Positions 23,588 through 33,471 are shown, counted from the stretch's first letter. The stretch is 55,423 nucleotides of DNA from Chloroflexota bacterium (GCA_009840625.1 VXNJ01000008.1:1-55423), one strand, 5' to 3'. Notes: a model not told the origin generated them from the letters alone. Numbers and translations are program-made.

Positions 23588-25122
23588 GCCCTGACCGCGG
23601 AACCGTTGTCGTGGTCGACTACGGGTCGCAGTACACCGCGCTGATCGCACGCCGGATTCGCGAAGCCGAGGTATACAGCGAAATCGTGCCGGCCACGGCC
23701 GATCTGCCCCAGATCCTGGCCCACAATCCGGTCGGAGTCGTCCTCTCCGGTTCCGATTCGTCCGTCTACGCCGACGGTTCCCCGGAACTGCCGGAAGGGC
23801 TCATTGAGAGCCAGTTGCCGGTGCTGGGGATTTGCTACGGTCACCAGTTGGTGGCCCAGAGCCTGGGCGGCGCGGTCGCCGGGGCCGAACGGCGCGAGTA
23901 CGGTCCGGCCCAGCTGGAGATCACCGATCCCGGGCATCCGCTGTTTAGCGACTTCCCGGCCACCACCCGGGTCTGGATGAGCCACGGCGACCGGGTGATC
24001 CTGCCGCCGCCCGGATTCGAGCAGCTGGCCCGCACCGCCAATTCGGAATGGGCGGCGCTGGGCCGTGAAAACCTGATCCTTCTGCAATTCCACCCCGAGG
24101 TGTCCCACACCCAGCTGGGTCACGCCCTGCTGCGCAATTTCGCCCTGCGTGTCTGTCGCGCGCGGGCCGACTGGACCCCGTCGCAGTTCGTGTCCGGGAC
24201 GGTGTCCGAAATCGCCGATCAGGTCGGCGAGGGCCGGGTGATTTGCGGAATCTCCGGCGGGGTGGACTCCTCGGTCGCGGCCGCCCTGGTCCAGCGCGCG
24301 GTCGGCGATTCGCTGACCGGGATCCTGGTCGACACCGGAATGCTGCGACTCGGCGAAGTTCCCGAACTAAGGCGCGCCCTGGGACAGCAGTTGGGGGTAA
24401 ACCTGATCACGCTTGACGCAGCCGATCAGTTCCTGGGACCGCTCGCGGGGGTAACCGATCCCGAGCAGAAGCGCCACATCATCGGTGACAAGTTCTTCGA
24501 CGTTTTCATCCAGCATGCCGAAGAACTGGGCGGGGCCGAATTCTTCGTTCAAGGGACCATCTACCCGGACGTGATCGAAAGCGCCGCCGCCGGACTCGGT
24601 TCGGCCAAGATCAAGACCCACCACAACACCCGCATACCCGATCGGCTGCACCTGGGCCTGATCGAACCGCTGCGCAATCTGTTCAAGGACGAAGTCCGCG
24701 CGGTCGGACTCGAACTGGGCCTGCCCGAGGAGATCGTCTGGCGACAACCCTTTCCGGGTCCGGGCCTGGCGGTCCGGATCCTCGGCGAAATCGACGCCGA
24801 CCGGGTGGCGACCCTGCAACTGGCCGACCACATCTGGCGCGAAGAGATTGCCGCTGAAGGTTACGACCGGGCCGTGGCGCAGTATTTCGCGGTCCTGACC
24901 GGAGTGCGGACCGTCGGGGTCATGGGTGATTCACGCAGCTACGGCGAGCTGGCCGCCCTGCGGGCGGTTGAGAGCGACGACTTCATGACCGCCGACTGGT
25001 CGCGCCTGCCGCACGAACTCCTGGAGCGTGCCGCGACCCGCATCGTGAACGAGGTGAACGGGGTCACCCGGGTTGTATACGACATCACCTCCAAGCCGCC
25101 CGGAACGATCGAGTGGGAGTAG
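23584..25122 (+). CDS. guaA: GMP synthase (glutamine-hydrolysing)
   Basis: GuaA converts XMP to GMP with glutamine and ATP. The 512-aa protein has an N-terminal class I glutaminase with nucleophile C84 (GICYGHQ) and the HPE pair (FHPEVSHT), a PP-loop ATP pyrophosphatase (GISGGVDSSVAAAL) and the C-terminal dimerisation domain ending in the standard KPPGTIEWE. TTG at 23584 is the only start that gives the normal N-terminus (VVVVDYGSQYTALIARRIRE). It heads the purine array. Confidence 0.95.
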   Translation: MSPDRGTVVVVDYGSQYTALIARRIREAEVYSEIVPATADLPQILAHNPVGVVLSGSDSSVYADGSPELPEGLIESQLPVLGICYGHQLVAQSLGGAVAGAERREYGPAQLEITDPGHPLFSDFPATTRVWMSHGDRVILPPPGFEQLARTANSEWAALGRENLILLQFHPEVSHTQLGHALLRNFALRVCRARADWTPSQFVSGTVSEIADQVGEGRVICGISGGVDSSVAAALVQRAVGDSLTGILVDTGMLRLGEVPELRRALGQQLGVNLITLDAADQFLGPLAGVTDPEQKRHIIGDKFFDVFIQHAEELGGAEFFVQGTIYPDVIESAAAGLGSAKIKTHHNTRIPDRLHLGLIEPLRNLFKDEVRAVGLELGLPEEIVWRQPFPGPGLAVRILGEIDADRVATLQLADHIWREEIAAEGYDRAVAQYFAVLTGVRTVGVMGDSRSYGELAALRAVESDDFMTADWSRLPHELLERAATRIVNEVNGVTRVVYDITSKPPGTIEWE

Positions 25123-25126
25123 CCGG

Positions 25127-26431
25127 GTGAGGGTGTTGCTGATAGGTTCCGGCGGCAGGGAGCACGCGATGGCCTGGGCGCTGGCCCGTTCGGCGCGGTT
25201 TACAAAGCTATGGACGCTGCCCGGCAACGCCGGTACCGCCGAGTTCGGCGAGAACGTTCAGGGCGTTTCGGCCGCCGACGCCACCGCCGTGGCGGAACTG
25301 GCCGGCCGCCTGCGGCCAGACCTAGTCGTTATCGGACCCGAAGAGCCGCTCTGCGCCGGGGTGGGCGACCGCCTGGCGGCAGAAGGGTTCGCCGTATTCG
25401 GCCCTTCAGCGGCGGCGGCCGAAATCGAGTCCTCCAAGGCCTTCGCCAAAGAACTGATGAAGCGGGCCGGAATCGCCACCGCGGCGGCGCGCAGCTTCGA
25501 CCGGGAGCCGGCCGCCGTTGCTTACCTGCGCCAAACCTTCGCCCGCGGCGAGGGGGTCGGCATCGTGGTGAAGGCCGACGGTCTGGCCGCCGGCAAGGGG
25601 GTCACCGTCTGCGACGACCTGTCCGCGGCCGAGGCCGCGGTTGCGGAGGCGTTCGGGGGCGCCTTCGGCCCGGCCGGCGAAACGATCCTCTTGGAGGAGC
25701 GGCTAATCGGCCGGGAAACATCGGCGCACGCCTTCACCGACGGGCGATCCGTCGCGCACATGCCCTTCTCGTGCGATCACAAACCGGTCTTCGACGGCAA
25801 CCGCGGCCCCAATACCGGCGGAATGGGTTGCTACTCGCCGCCCGGCTGGCTCGACCGCGGCACGGCGCGGGAAATCCGGCGTTCGGTCACCGAGCGGGCC
25901 GTCCGGCGTCTCGCCGAAGAGGGCCGGGAATTCAGGGGCGTTCTCTATCCCGGAATGATGATCACCGCGCAGGGCCCAAGGGTGATCGAATTCAATTGCC
26001 GCTTCGGGGACCCGGAGACCGAGGTTCTGCTGCCCAGGCTGAGGACCGATTTCCTGGACGTCTGCGAGGCGGTGTCCACCGGCCGGCTGGCCGAACTCGA
26101 ATTGCAGTGGGATGAGCGGGCCACGGTCGGGGTGGTGTTGGTCTCGCCCGGATACCCGGGGAGCTATCCGCGGGGGGCCGAGATTGAAGGCCTCGACGCG
26201 GTCGATCCGGGGGTCCACGTTTTCCTGGCCGGCGCCCGACGGATCGGTTCCAGGGTGTTGACCGACGGCGGCCGCGTGCTCTGCGTCGTTGCGGCCGGCG
26301 CGACGATCGGCGAGGCGCGTTCGCTCGCCTACGACAACGTCGCCCGGATCTCGTTTGACGGCGCCCACTATCGACGCGACATCGCCCTGGACGCCGAACC
26401 GGCCGCGCTGGTCCAGGGGGCGGCCTCGTGA
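25127..26431 (+). CDS. purD: Phosphoribosylamine-glycine ligase (GAR synthetase)
   Basis: PurD makes GAR from phosphoribosylamine, glycine and ATP. The 434-aa ATP-grasp protein shows the N-terminal VLLIGSGGREHAMAWAL, the ATP-grasp loops VVKADGLAAGKGV and LLEERLIGRETSAHAF, the segment HKPVFDGNRGPNTGGMG and the metal-site segment VIEFNCRFGDPETE. GTG at 25127 has GGGAG seven to eight bases upstream. It lies 4 bp after guaA, and its stop overlaps a following GTG. Confidence 0.95.
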   Translation: MRVLLIGSGGREHAMAWALARSARFTKLWTLPGNAGTAEFGENVQGVSAADATAVAELAGRLRPDLVVIGPEEPLCAGVGDRLAAEGFAVFGPSAAAAEIESSKAFAKELMKRAGIATAAARSFDREPAAVAYLRQTFARGEGVGIVVKADGLAAGKGVTVCDDLSAAEAAVAEAFGGAFGPAGETILLEERLIGRETSAHAFTDGRSVAHMPFSCDHKPVFDGNRGPNTGGMGCYSPPGWLDRGTAREIRRSVTERAVRRLAEEGREFRGVLYPGMMITAQGPRVIEFNCRFGDPETEVLLPRLRTDFLDVCEAVSTGRLAELELQWDERATVGVVLVSPGYPGSYPRGAEIEGLDAVDPGVHVFLAGARRIGSRVLTDGGRVLCVVAAGATIGEARSLAYDNVARISFDGAHYRRDIALDAEPAALVQGAAS

Positions 26432-26598
26432 GGGTCGCCTGCACCAGCCCACTCGGCTTCGACGGGCCGCGCATCCGCGGCCGGCGGAGTGCCGCCAGGC
26501 CATTCGGCCCGGAGATTGCCGGCCGTGCAAACTTATTGGCCCGGGCCGGATCCCGCGCCCCTTGTTCCAGCCTCGATATCGAGTCGCAACGGCAATGA
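26428..26598 (+). CDS. Hypothetical 56-aa protein tiled between purD and purB
   Basis: A GTG frame starts inside the purD stop (GTGA) and its TGA sits inside the purB start (ATGA), filling the 163-bp gap exactly. The product is basic and Arg/Ala-rich, beginning MRVACTSPLGFDGPRI and containing three cysteines near its ends. I recognise no family and see no membrane segment. PurE, often found at this position, would start with a similar MRVA but needs about 160 residues and its own motifs, which are absent. It is either a small coupled gene or a spacer whose frame is open by chance. Confidence 0.4.
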   Translation: MRVACTSPLGFDGPRIRGRRSAARPFGPEIAGRANLLARAGSRAPCSSLDIESQRQ

Positions 26599-27929
26599 TC
26601 GATCGCTACACCCGACCCGAAATGGCCGCCATCTGGAACCGGCGGGCCTATTTCGAATACCAGCGCCAGGTCGAATTGGCGGTGGTTCGCGCCTGGGCGA
26701 AATTCGGCAAGATTCCGCTGGAAGACTGCGAGCTAATCCAGCGCGCAAGCTTCACCCTGGAGCGGATCGACGAGATCGAGCGCGAAGCCGACCACGAGAC
26801 CAATGCTTTCGTGACCGCGCTGGCCGAATCGCTGGGTCCGGAATCGCGCTGGCTGCACCTCGGACTGACGTCCTCGGACGTGCTCGACACCGCCGGCGCC
26901 CTGCAGTTGCGGGCCGCGCTCGACCAGATCGGCGCCCGTCTGCGGCGGGTTGAATCCGCGGTCGCCAGATTGGCCTTAAAGCACCGCCGCACCGCGATGA
27001 TTGGCCGCTCGCACGGGATGCACGCCGAACCAATCAGTTTCGGGTTCAAGCTGGCGAACTGGATCGCCGAACTGCGCCGCACGGCGGTCCGGCTGGCTGC
27101 CGCCCGCGATTCGATCGCGGTGGGCAAGATCGCCGGCTCGGTAGGAACGCACGCCAACGTGCCGCCGCGCGTGGAAGAAGCCGCCTGTGCCGAACTGGCC
27201 CTGGGAGTCGCCCCGGTGGCCTCGCAGATCCTGCAGCGCGACCGCCACGCCGAAGCCCTCTGCGCGCTTGCCCTCTGCGCCAGCACGCTGGACAAATTCG
27301 CCACCGAGATCCGACACCTGCAGCGCAACGAGGTAGCCGAGCTTGAAGAGCCGTTCGAGACGTCGCGACACGGCTCCTCCTCGATGCCGCACAAGCGCAA
27401 TCCGGCCCGCTCCGAACGCATCAGCGGCCTGGCGCGGGTGGTGCGCGCCAATGCCCAGGTAGGACTCGAAAACGTCGCCCTCTGGCACGAACGCGACATC
27501 TCGCACAGCTCGGCCGAACGAATCGTGCTGGTCGATTCGACCACCCTGGTCGACTACATGCTCTGGCTATTCGCCGGAATCATGGAGGGGCTGGCGGTCT
27601 ACCCGCAACGAATGCGGGAAAACCTGGACCTGACCCGCGGCCAAATCTTCTCGCAGGCGGCAATGCTGGAGCTGGTCGAGTCCGGAATGAACCGGCAGGA
27701 AGCCTACGACCTGGTGCGCGCCGAGTGCCACGCGGCGGCGGCGACCGGCGAGCATCTGCACGGTCTGCTGGCCAGGCATCCGCAGGTGATTCGGCATATC
27801 GAGCCGGAGCGCCTGGCCGCGGTCTTCGACATCGAACGACACCTGCTTCACGTCGACGAAGCGTTCGCCCGCCTGGGCCTTAACCAATTAGATTCCACAC
27901 CCTTGAAAGGTGCCGATGAACTCGACTAG
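26595..27929 (+). CDS. purB: Adenylosuccinate lyase
   Basis: PurB cleaves SAICAR and adenylosuccinate, releasing fumarate. The 444-aa protein matches the fumarase/aspartase superfamily: N-terminal RYTRPEMAAIWNRRAYFEYQ, THLGLTSSD-like LHLGLTSSDVLDT, the His-containing GRSHGMHAEP and the signature GSSSMPHKRNP with the catalytic Ser. The ATG at 26595 begins the standard N-terminus. It overlaps purC by 14 bp. Confidence 0.96.
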   Translation: MIDRYTRPEMAAIWNRRAYFEYQRQVELAVVRAWAKFGKIPLEDCELIQRASFTLERIDEIEREADHETNAFVTALAESLGPESRWLHLGLTSSDVLDTAGALQLRAALDQIGARLRRVESAVARLALKHRRTAMIGRSHGMHAEPISFGFKLANWIAELRRTAVRLAAARDSIAVGKIAGSVGTHANVPPRVEEAACAELALGVAPVASQILQRDRHAEALCALALCASTLDKFATEIRHLQRNEVAELEEPFETSRHGSSSMPHKRNPARSERISGLARVVRANAQVGLENVALWHERDISHSSAERIVLVDSTTLVDYMLWLFAGIMEGLAVYPQRMRENLDLTRGQIFSQAAMLELVESGMNRQEAYDLVRAECHAAAATGEHLHGLLARHPQVIRHIEPERLAAVFDIERHLLHVDEAFARLGLNQLDSTPLKGADELD

Positions 27930-28800
27930 CCTGCTGCAGACCGAGATCGAAGGACTCGAACTGCTCTCCCGCGGCAAGGTCCGCGACATTTACGCCGTGG
28001 GCGAAGACCGCCTGCTCCTGGTCACCAGCGACCGCCTCTCGGCCTACGACGTGGTCCTGCCGGACCCGATACCCGGCAAGGGGGCGGTGCTCAACCTGCT
28101 TTCGGCCTTCTGGCTCGAGCGCACCCGCGACATCATCGCCAACCACCTGATCAGTACCGACGTGGCCGATATGGACCTGCCCGCCGGCGCCGACCCGGAC
28201 CAGCTGCGCGACCGCAGCATGCTGGTGCACCGCACCGAGCCGGTCCTGGTCGAATGCGTGGCGCGGGGCTACATCACCGGTTCGGCGTGGTCCGAGTACC
28301 GCCGCGACGGCACCGTTTGCGGCATCAAATTGCCGGCCGGGCTGGTCGAGGCCCAGAAACTGCCGGAGCCGATTTTCACGCCCGCCACCAAGGCCCAGAC
28401 CGGACACGACGAGAACATCTCCTACGAGCAAATGGTCGATATCGTCGGCGGCGACCTGGGCGCGCGGCTGCGCGACGTGACGCTGGCGCTTTACTCATAC
28501 GGACACGACTACGCTGCCGACCGCGGCATCATCCTGGCTGACACCAAGTTCGAGTTCGGAATCCTGAACGGCCAGTTGCTGCTCATAGACGAAGTCCTGA
28601 CCCCCGACTCGTCGCGGTTCTGGGACGCAAGCGGCTACGCGCCGGGGTCCTCGCCGCCCAGTTATGACAAGCAATACGTGCGCGACTGGCTGGTCGATTC
28701 CGGCTGGGACAAAGAACCGCCGGCTCCGAATTTGCCACCCGAAATCATTGCCGCCACGAGCCAGAAATACGCGCAGGCGCTGGCTCGAATCAGCGGTTGA
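27916..28800 (+). CDS. purC: SAICAR synthetase
   Basis: PurC joins CAIR and aspartate. The 294-aa protein has SRGKVRDIYAVGEDRLLLV, SDRLSAYDVVLPDPIPGKG, the aspartate-site region VECVARGYITGSAWSEY and LADTKFEFGI, plus the C-terminal LTPDSSRFWDA and QYVRDWL. ATG at 27916 is chosen because AAAGG lies five bases upstream; a GTG lies two codons earlier. The length fits the longer, yeast-like type rather than the short 240-aa type. Confidence 0.95.
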   Translation: MNSTSLLQTEIEGLELLSRGKVRDIYAVGEDRLLLVTSDRLSAYDVVLPDPIPGKGAVLNLLSAFWLERTRDIIANHLISTDVADMDLPAGADPDQLRDRSMLVHRTEPVLVECVARGYITGSAWSEYRRDGTVCGIKLPAGLVEAQKLPEPIFTPATKAQTGHDENISYEQMVDIVGGDLGARLRDVTLALYSYGHDYAADRGIILADTKFEFGILNGQLLLIDEVLTPDSSRFWDASGYAPGSSPPSYDKQYVRDWLVDSGWDKEPPAPNLPPEIIAATSQKYAQALARISG

Positions 28801-29072
28801 AGGGCCAGTTGCCGCGCTACCTGGCCCGGGTCGAAGTCCGGCTCCAGGCCGACGTCAACGACCCGCCCGGCAACACCGTCGCCGACGGCCTGCTGCAACT
28901 CGGTTTCGACGGGGTGCGTTCGGTCCGCATCGGCAAGCTGATCGAAATCGAGCTGGAGGCCGACGGCGCCGAGGCGGCGCTGGCCGACACCGAGGCGATG
29001 GCCAGCCGGCTGCTGGCCAACCCGGTCATTGAGGACTTTGCGATCCAGGTCCGGGAAACGGCGGCCAGTTGA
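28797..29072 (+). CDS. purS: FGAM synthase subunit PurS
   Basis: PurS is the small dimeric subunit that bridges PurQ and PurL in the three-subunit FGAM synthase. The 91-aa protein carries the family core VRLQADVNDPPGNTVADGL, VRSVRIGKLIEIELEA and the ending LLANPVIEDFAIQV. TTG at 28797 overlaps the purC stop as TTGA, and its own stop overlaps purQ the same way. Confidence 0.93.
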   Translation: MKGQLPRYLARVEVRLQADVNDPPGNTVADGLLQLGFDGVRSVRIGKLIEIELEADGAEAALADTEAMASRLLANPVIEDFAIQVRETAAS

Positions 29073-29770
29073 AGGCGGCGGTGCTGGTTTTTCCAGGGTC
29101 CAACTGCGACCGCGACGCGCAGCGGGCGTTGCTGGAATCGTCGGATTTTGCGGCCGATCTGGTCCCCCACGGACGACGCGATCTGGGCGGTTACGACCTG
29201 ATCGTGCTGCCGGGGGGATTTGCCCACGGCGATTACCTGCGCTGCGGAGCGATCGCCCGTTTCTCGCCCTGTCTGGAGGGCGTTGCGGCGGCCGCCGGGC
29301 GAGGCGTGCCGGTGCTGGGCATCTGCAACGGATTCCAGATTCTGCTTGAGGCCGGCCTCTTGCCGGGGGCGATGCTGCCCAACGAGTCAAGCCGTTTCGA
29401 GCACGGCTGGATCAGGGTCCGCTGCGAAGCGGCCGACACCGCCTTCACCGCCGCTGCGGCCGAGGGCAACGTGCTGCGCCTTCTGATCGCCCACGGCGAG
29501 GGCAATTACCATGCCCCGCCCGATCAACTTGCCCGGATCGAATCCGCCGGCCAGGTGGTCTTCCGGTACTGCGACGGACGCGGCCGGCTGGGACGGGCGC
29601 ACAACCCCAACGGGTCGGTCAACCACATTGCCGGGGTCTGCAACCAGGCGCGCAACGTCGTCGGCCTTATGCCGCACCCGGAACGGGCCAGCTCCGCCCG
29701 CCTGGGCTCGACCGACGGGACCGCATTCTGGGATTCGGCGGCGCGCTGGTTGATGGACCGCCGGTCATGA
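29069..29770 (+). CDS. purQ: FGAM synthase glutaminase subunit PurQ
   Basis: PurQ supplies ammonia from glutamine to PurL. The 233-aa class I amidotransferase has the N-terminal VLVFPGSNCDRD, LPGGFAHGDYLR, nucleophile Cys in GICNGFQ and the His-Glu pair in MPHPERA. TTG at 29069 is coupled to purS by TTGA, and the end overlaps purL as ATGA. Confidence 0.95.
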   Translation: MKAAVLVFPGSNCDRDAQRALLESSDFAADLVPHGRRDLGGYDLIVLPGGFAHGDYLRCGAIARFSPCLEGVAAAAGRGVPVLGICNGFQILLEAGLLPGAMLPNESSRFEHGWIRVRCEAADTAFTAAAAEGNVLRLLIAHGEGNYHAPPDQLARIESAGQVVFRYCDGRGRLGRAHNPNGSVNHIAGVCNQARNVVGLMPHPERASSARLGSTDGTAFWDSAARWLMDRRS

Positions 29771-31965
29771 TGCCGAGCGCGGCCCAGCTCCGGGCGGTCT
29801 CCATGACCGAAAACGAATACCGCCGCTGCCGGGACATGCTGGGTCGGGCGCCCAACGAGGTGGAACTGGGGATTTTCGGGGCGCTCTGGAGCGAGCACTG
29901 CGGCTACAAGCACTCCCATGCGCTGCTCAAGCGACTGCCGAGCCGATCTCCGCGGATGCTGGTTGGCGCCGGCGAGGAGAACGCCGGCGTGGTCGACATC
30001 GGCGAGGGGCTGGCCTGCGTATTCAAGATCGAAAGCCACAACCATCCCAGCGCGGTCGAGCCGTTCGAGGGCGCCGCCACCGGCGTGGGCGGGATCATCC
30101 GCGACATCTTCACCATGGGGGCCCGGCCGGTCGCGCTCCTGGACTCGCTCCGGTTCGGACCGCTCAACAGCGACCGCAACCGCTATCTTGCCAACGGCAT
30201 CATCGCCGGGATTTCCCATTACGGCAACTGCGTCGGGATCCCCACCGTAGGCGGCGACACCGCAGTCGACGAGTGCTACGCCGGCAACCCGTTGGTGAAT
30301 GCCATGTGCGTGGGGCTGATGCGCCACGACCAGCTCACCCGCGCGGTCGCCGCCGGAGTCGGCAACCCGCTGATCCTGGTGGGCACCGATACCGGTCGCG
30401 ACGGGGTCCACGGGGCCACCTTCGCCTCAGTCGAGGACCCGGAGCAATCGGCCCGCGGAGTAGTCCAGGTGGGCAACCCGTTCATGGAAAAACTGCTGAT
30501 CGAGGCCTGTCTCGAGCTGCTGGCCGGCGATTCGGTGGTCGGTCTGCAGGACCTGGGCGCGGCCGGCCTCACCAGCTCCAGCGTAGAAGCCGCCGGGCGC
30601 AGCGGAGCCGGGGTCCGTATCGACGTTGCCAAGGTGCCGCGCCGCACGCGCGGACTTTCGCCCTACGAGGTGATGCTCTCGGAGAGCCAGGAACGAATGC
30701 TGGTCATAGCCCGGCGCGGCCGCCAGGGCGAGGTCATGGACCTTTTTGAGGGCTACGGCCTGCATTGCGCCGAAATCGGCCAGGTGACCGACGACGGGTA
30801 CCTGACCGTGAGCGAGTCCGAGCGCACGGTTGCCCACGTTCCGATACGGCATCTGCTGGACCCGCCGCGCTACCGTTACCCGGTCAATCGGCCGCGCTAT
30901 CTGGAAGAAGTCCAGCCACTGCCAAACCCATCCGAAACCGCCAGTCCCGATCTGGTCGCCGACCTCCTGCAGCTGCTGGCCAGCCCCAACATCGCCAGCA
31001 GCGCGCCCATCTGGCAAACCTACGACCAGACGGTGGGCACGCAGACGGTGCGCTCCGGCGGCGGCGACGCGGCGATCCTGGCCATTGCCGGCAGCAACCG
31101 CGGCCTGGCCCTGGCGACCGCGGGGAACTCGCGCCAGGTCTACCTGGACCCGCACGCCGGCGGCGCGCTGGCGGTGGCCGCGGCGGCGCGGGCGGTGGCC
31201 TGCGCTGGCGCCAAACCGATCGCGATCACCAACTGCCTCAACTTCGGGTCGCCCACCGAGCCGGCGGTCTACTTCCAGCTGGTGCGCGCTATCGAGGGAA
31301 TGGCCGATGCCTGCAACGCGCTCGATCTGGTCGTGACCGGCGGCAACGTCTCGCTGTTCAACGAGACCGAGGGTCGCCAGATTCATCCCAGCCCGGTCAT
31401 CGGGATGCTGGGGTTGATCGAAGACGTCGACAAAGCGGTCACCGGCAGCGCCCTGAGGCCGGGCCGGGCGCTGCTGCTGCTGGGGCAGCAGGAGGGCGAT
31501 CTTTCCGCCAGCGAGTACCTGGCGGTGTGTCGCGATTCGGTGAGCGGCCGGCCACGGATTGACCTGCCGCTGGAGCGACGGCTTTGCGAATTGATCCTCG
31601 AGCTGGCCGCGGCCGAACTGCTTTGCGCCGCGCGCTGCCCCTATCGCGGCGGCCTGGCGGTGACCGCGGCCGAGATGGCCATCGAAGGCGGGGTCGGTCT
31701 GCTGGTCGACAACCTCCCGCCCGGCGACCCGGAGACCGTGCTCTTCGGCGAACCGGCGGGCCGAGTCCTGATCTCCGCGGACCCGAAACTGGTGGAGCAA
31801 ATTCGAAAGACCGCAGCCGCAAAGGGTGTTCCGCTGCTGGTGCTGGGGCACGCCCAGGAACCGCGGCACATCGAATTCGGCGACCTTCTAAAGCTGGACC
31901 AAGATGCCGCCGAGCGGGCCTGGAAAAGCGGTCTCGCGAACGCCCTCGCCGGGCGGGCCAAATAG
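29767..31965 (+). CDS. purL: FGAM synthase subunit PurL (small type)
   Basis: PurL uses ammonia and ATP to make FGAM. At 732 aa it is the PurS/PurQ-dependent form, not the 1300-aa fused form. Visible are the LWSEHCGYKHS segment, the metal/ATP segment CVFKIESHNHPSAVEPF with GAATGVGGIIRDI, GLQDLGAAGLTSSSVE, and the second half with AVACAGAKPIAITNCLNFGSP and VTGGNVSLFNE. ATG at 29767 overlaps purQ. Confidence 0.96.
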   Translation: MMPSAAQLRAVSMTENEYRRCRDMLGRAPNEVELGIFGALWSEHCGYKHSHALLKRLPSRSPRMLVGAGEENAGVVDIGEGLACVFKIESHNHPSAVEPFEGAATGVGGIIRDIFTMGARPVALLDSLRFGPLNSDRNRYLANGIIAGISHYGNCVGIPTVGGDTAVDECYAGNPLVNAMCVGLMRHDQLTRAVAAGVGNPLILVGTDTGRDGVHGATFASVEDPEQSARGVVQVGNPFMEKLLIEACLELLAGDSVVGLQDLGAAGLTSSSVEAAGRSGAGVRIDVAKVPRRTRGLSPYEVMLSESQERMLVIARRGRQGEVMDLFEGYGLHCAEIGQVTDDGYLTVSESERTVAHVPIRHLLDPPRYRYPVNRPRYLEEVQPLPNPSETASPDLVADLLQLLASPNIASSAPIWQTYDQTVGTQTVRSGGGDAAILAIAGSNRGLALATAGNSRQVYLDPHAGGALAVAAAARAVACAGAKPIAITNCLNFGSPTEPAVYFQLVRAIEGMADACNALDLVVTGGNVSLFNETEGRQIHPSPVIGMLGLIEDVDKAVTGSALRPGRALLLLGQQEGDLSASEYLAVCRDSVSGRPRIDLPLERRLCELILELAAAELLCAARCPYRGGLAVTAAEMAIEGGVGLLVDNLPPGDPETVLFGEPAGRVLISADPKLVEQIRKTAAAKGVPLLVLGHAQEPRHIEFGDLLKLDQDAAERAWKSGLANALAGRAK

Positions 31966-31966
31966 A

Positions 31967-33463
31967 ATGGGACTGCCGACAGAAGACCGAAAGGTCCACA
32001 GCATAGTCGCCGCGAACCAGAACCAATACTGGTTCAATCCCCAGATGCGGGGATTTGCCGAAGAATGCGGCGTATTCGGCGTTTACGGACCGGGGCACGA
32101 CGTTGCCCGCCGCACCTATTTCGGGCTCTACACCCTGCAGCACCGCGGCCAGGAGAGCTCCGGAATCGTCGTCAGCGACGGCAAGCGGCTAAAGCTGCAC
32201 AAACGCATGGGGCTCGTATCCCAGGTCTACGACAACCAGTCGCTGTCCGAACTGCGCGGCGACCTCGCGATCGGGCACAACCGGTACTCGACCACCGGTT
32301 CCAACCGCATCGAAAATGCCCAGCCGATCGTCACCGAAACCGAGTTCGGCCCGCTGGCGATCGTGCACAACGGGAATCTGACCAACACCGATGAGCTGCG
32401 GCAGCAGTTACTGGCCCAGAACAAAACCATCCTGGGCACCTCGGACACCGAGGTGATCCTGGCGGTCGTGGCCTCGGCGCCCGGATCCGACCCGGTGCAG
32501 AAGATCGTCAACGGGATCTCGCAGTTGCAGGGTTCATTCGCGCTGATATTCCTCACCGCCGACCGCCTGATAGCGGTGCGCGACAAGCTGGGCAACCGTC
32601 CCCTGTGCCTTGGCCGGAGCGACGACACAATCTTGATCGCCTCCGAGTCGTGCGCGTTCGCCGCCCTGGAAGCAAACTTCGAGCGCGACATCCTGGCCGG
32701 CGAAGTAGTCGTTATCGACGCGGAAGGGGTTTCCACGATCAGCCGGGACCACATGGCCCCGCCGGCTTTGTGCCTTTTCGAGTACATCTACTTCGCCCGG
32801 CCAGATTCGGACATCGAGGGTGTGAACCTCTATCGCGCGCGCCTGGCAATGGGCCGCGCCCTGGCCCGCCAGGCGCCGGTCGACGCGGACCTGGTGATCG
32901 GTATCCCCGACTCGGCCACCGCGGCCGCGATCGGCTACGCCGAAGCGGCTGGAATTCCCTACGGCGAGGGCCTGGCCAAAAGCCGTTACATCGGGCGGAC
33001 CTTCATCGAACCCGACGACGAAACCCGCAAACTCGGCATCAAGCTCAAGCTGAACGCCCTGCCGGCGATTACGGCAGGAAAACGACTGGTCGTGGTAGAC
33101 GATTCGATAGTTCGCGGCAACACGACCCGCGAAATCGTAAAGCACCTCAAAGAGGCCGGTCACGCCGCCGAAGTCCACATGCGGATTTCGTCCCCACCGG
33201 TCCGCTGGCCGTGCTTCTACGGAGTCGACATCCAGCAACCGAGCCAGTTGATCGCCCACGCATTTTCGGTCGACCAGATCTGCAGCAGCATTGGCGCCGA
33301 CTCGCTTGCCTATCTGACCCTGGACAGCCTGAAAAAAGCCGTAGATTCGCCCAGGGCGCAGCTTTGCACAGGCTGCTTCACCCGCGACTATCCGGCGCCG
33401 GTGCGCCCCGGGGTCGGCAAGCACGCGTTCGAACCGGCAGTCGAACCGGCCCTGACCCCCTAG
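31967..33463 (+). CDS. purF: Amidophosphoribosyltransferase with iron-sulfur ligands and propeptide
   Basis: PurF makes phosphoribosylamine from PRPP and glutamine, the committed step. The protein is about 498 aa. The catalytic Cys is C34 (EECGVFGVYG), so a 33-residue propeptide must be removed, as in Bacillus-type PurF. Cysteines at LCLFEYIYFARPDS, RWPCFYGVDI and CTGCF match the four [4Fe-4S] ligands of that type. The PRPP motif is LVVVDDSIVRGNTT. ATG at 31967 follows the purL stop by one base. Confidence 0.95.
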   Translation: MGLPTEDRKVHSIVAANQNQYWFNPQMRGFAEECGVFGVYGPGHDVARRTYFGLYTLQHRGQESSGIVVSDGKRLKLHKRMGLVSQVYDNQSLSELRGDLAIGHNRYSTTGSNRIENAQPIVTETEFGPLAIVHNGNLTNTDELRQQLLAQNKTILGTSDTEVILAVVASAPGSDPVQKIVNGISQLQGSFALIFLTADRLIAVRDKLGNRPLCLGRSDDTILIASESCAFAALEANFERDILAGEVVVIDAEGVSTISRDHMAPPALCLFEYIYFARPDSDIEGVNLYRARLAMGRALARQAPVDADLVIGIPDSATAAAIGYAEAAGIPYGEGLAKSRYIGRTFIEPDDETRKLGIKLKLNALPAITAGKRLVVVDDSIVRGNTTREIVKHLKEAGHAAEVHMRISSPPVRWPCFYGVDIQQPSQLIAHAFSVDQICSSIGADSLAYLTLDSLKKAVDSPRAQLCTGCFTRDYPAPVRPGVGKHAFEPAVEPALTP

Positions 33464-33471
33464 AACCGAAA

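Noticed and set aside
32605-33471. N-terminal extension of PurM through the purF region
   Set aside because: This part overlaps purF completely and is not related to PurM; family sequence starts after the purF stop.
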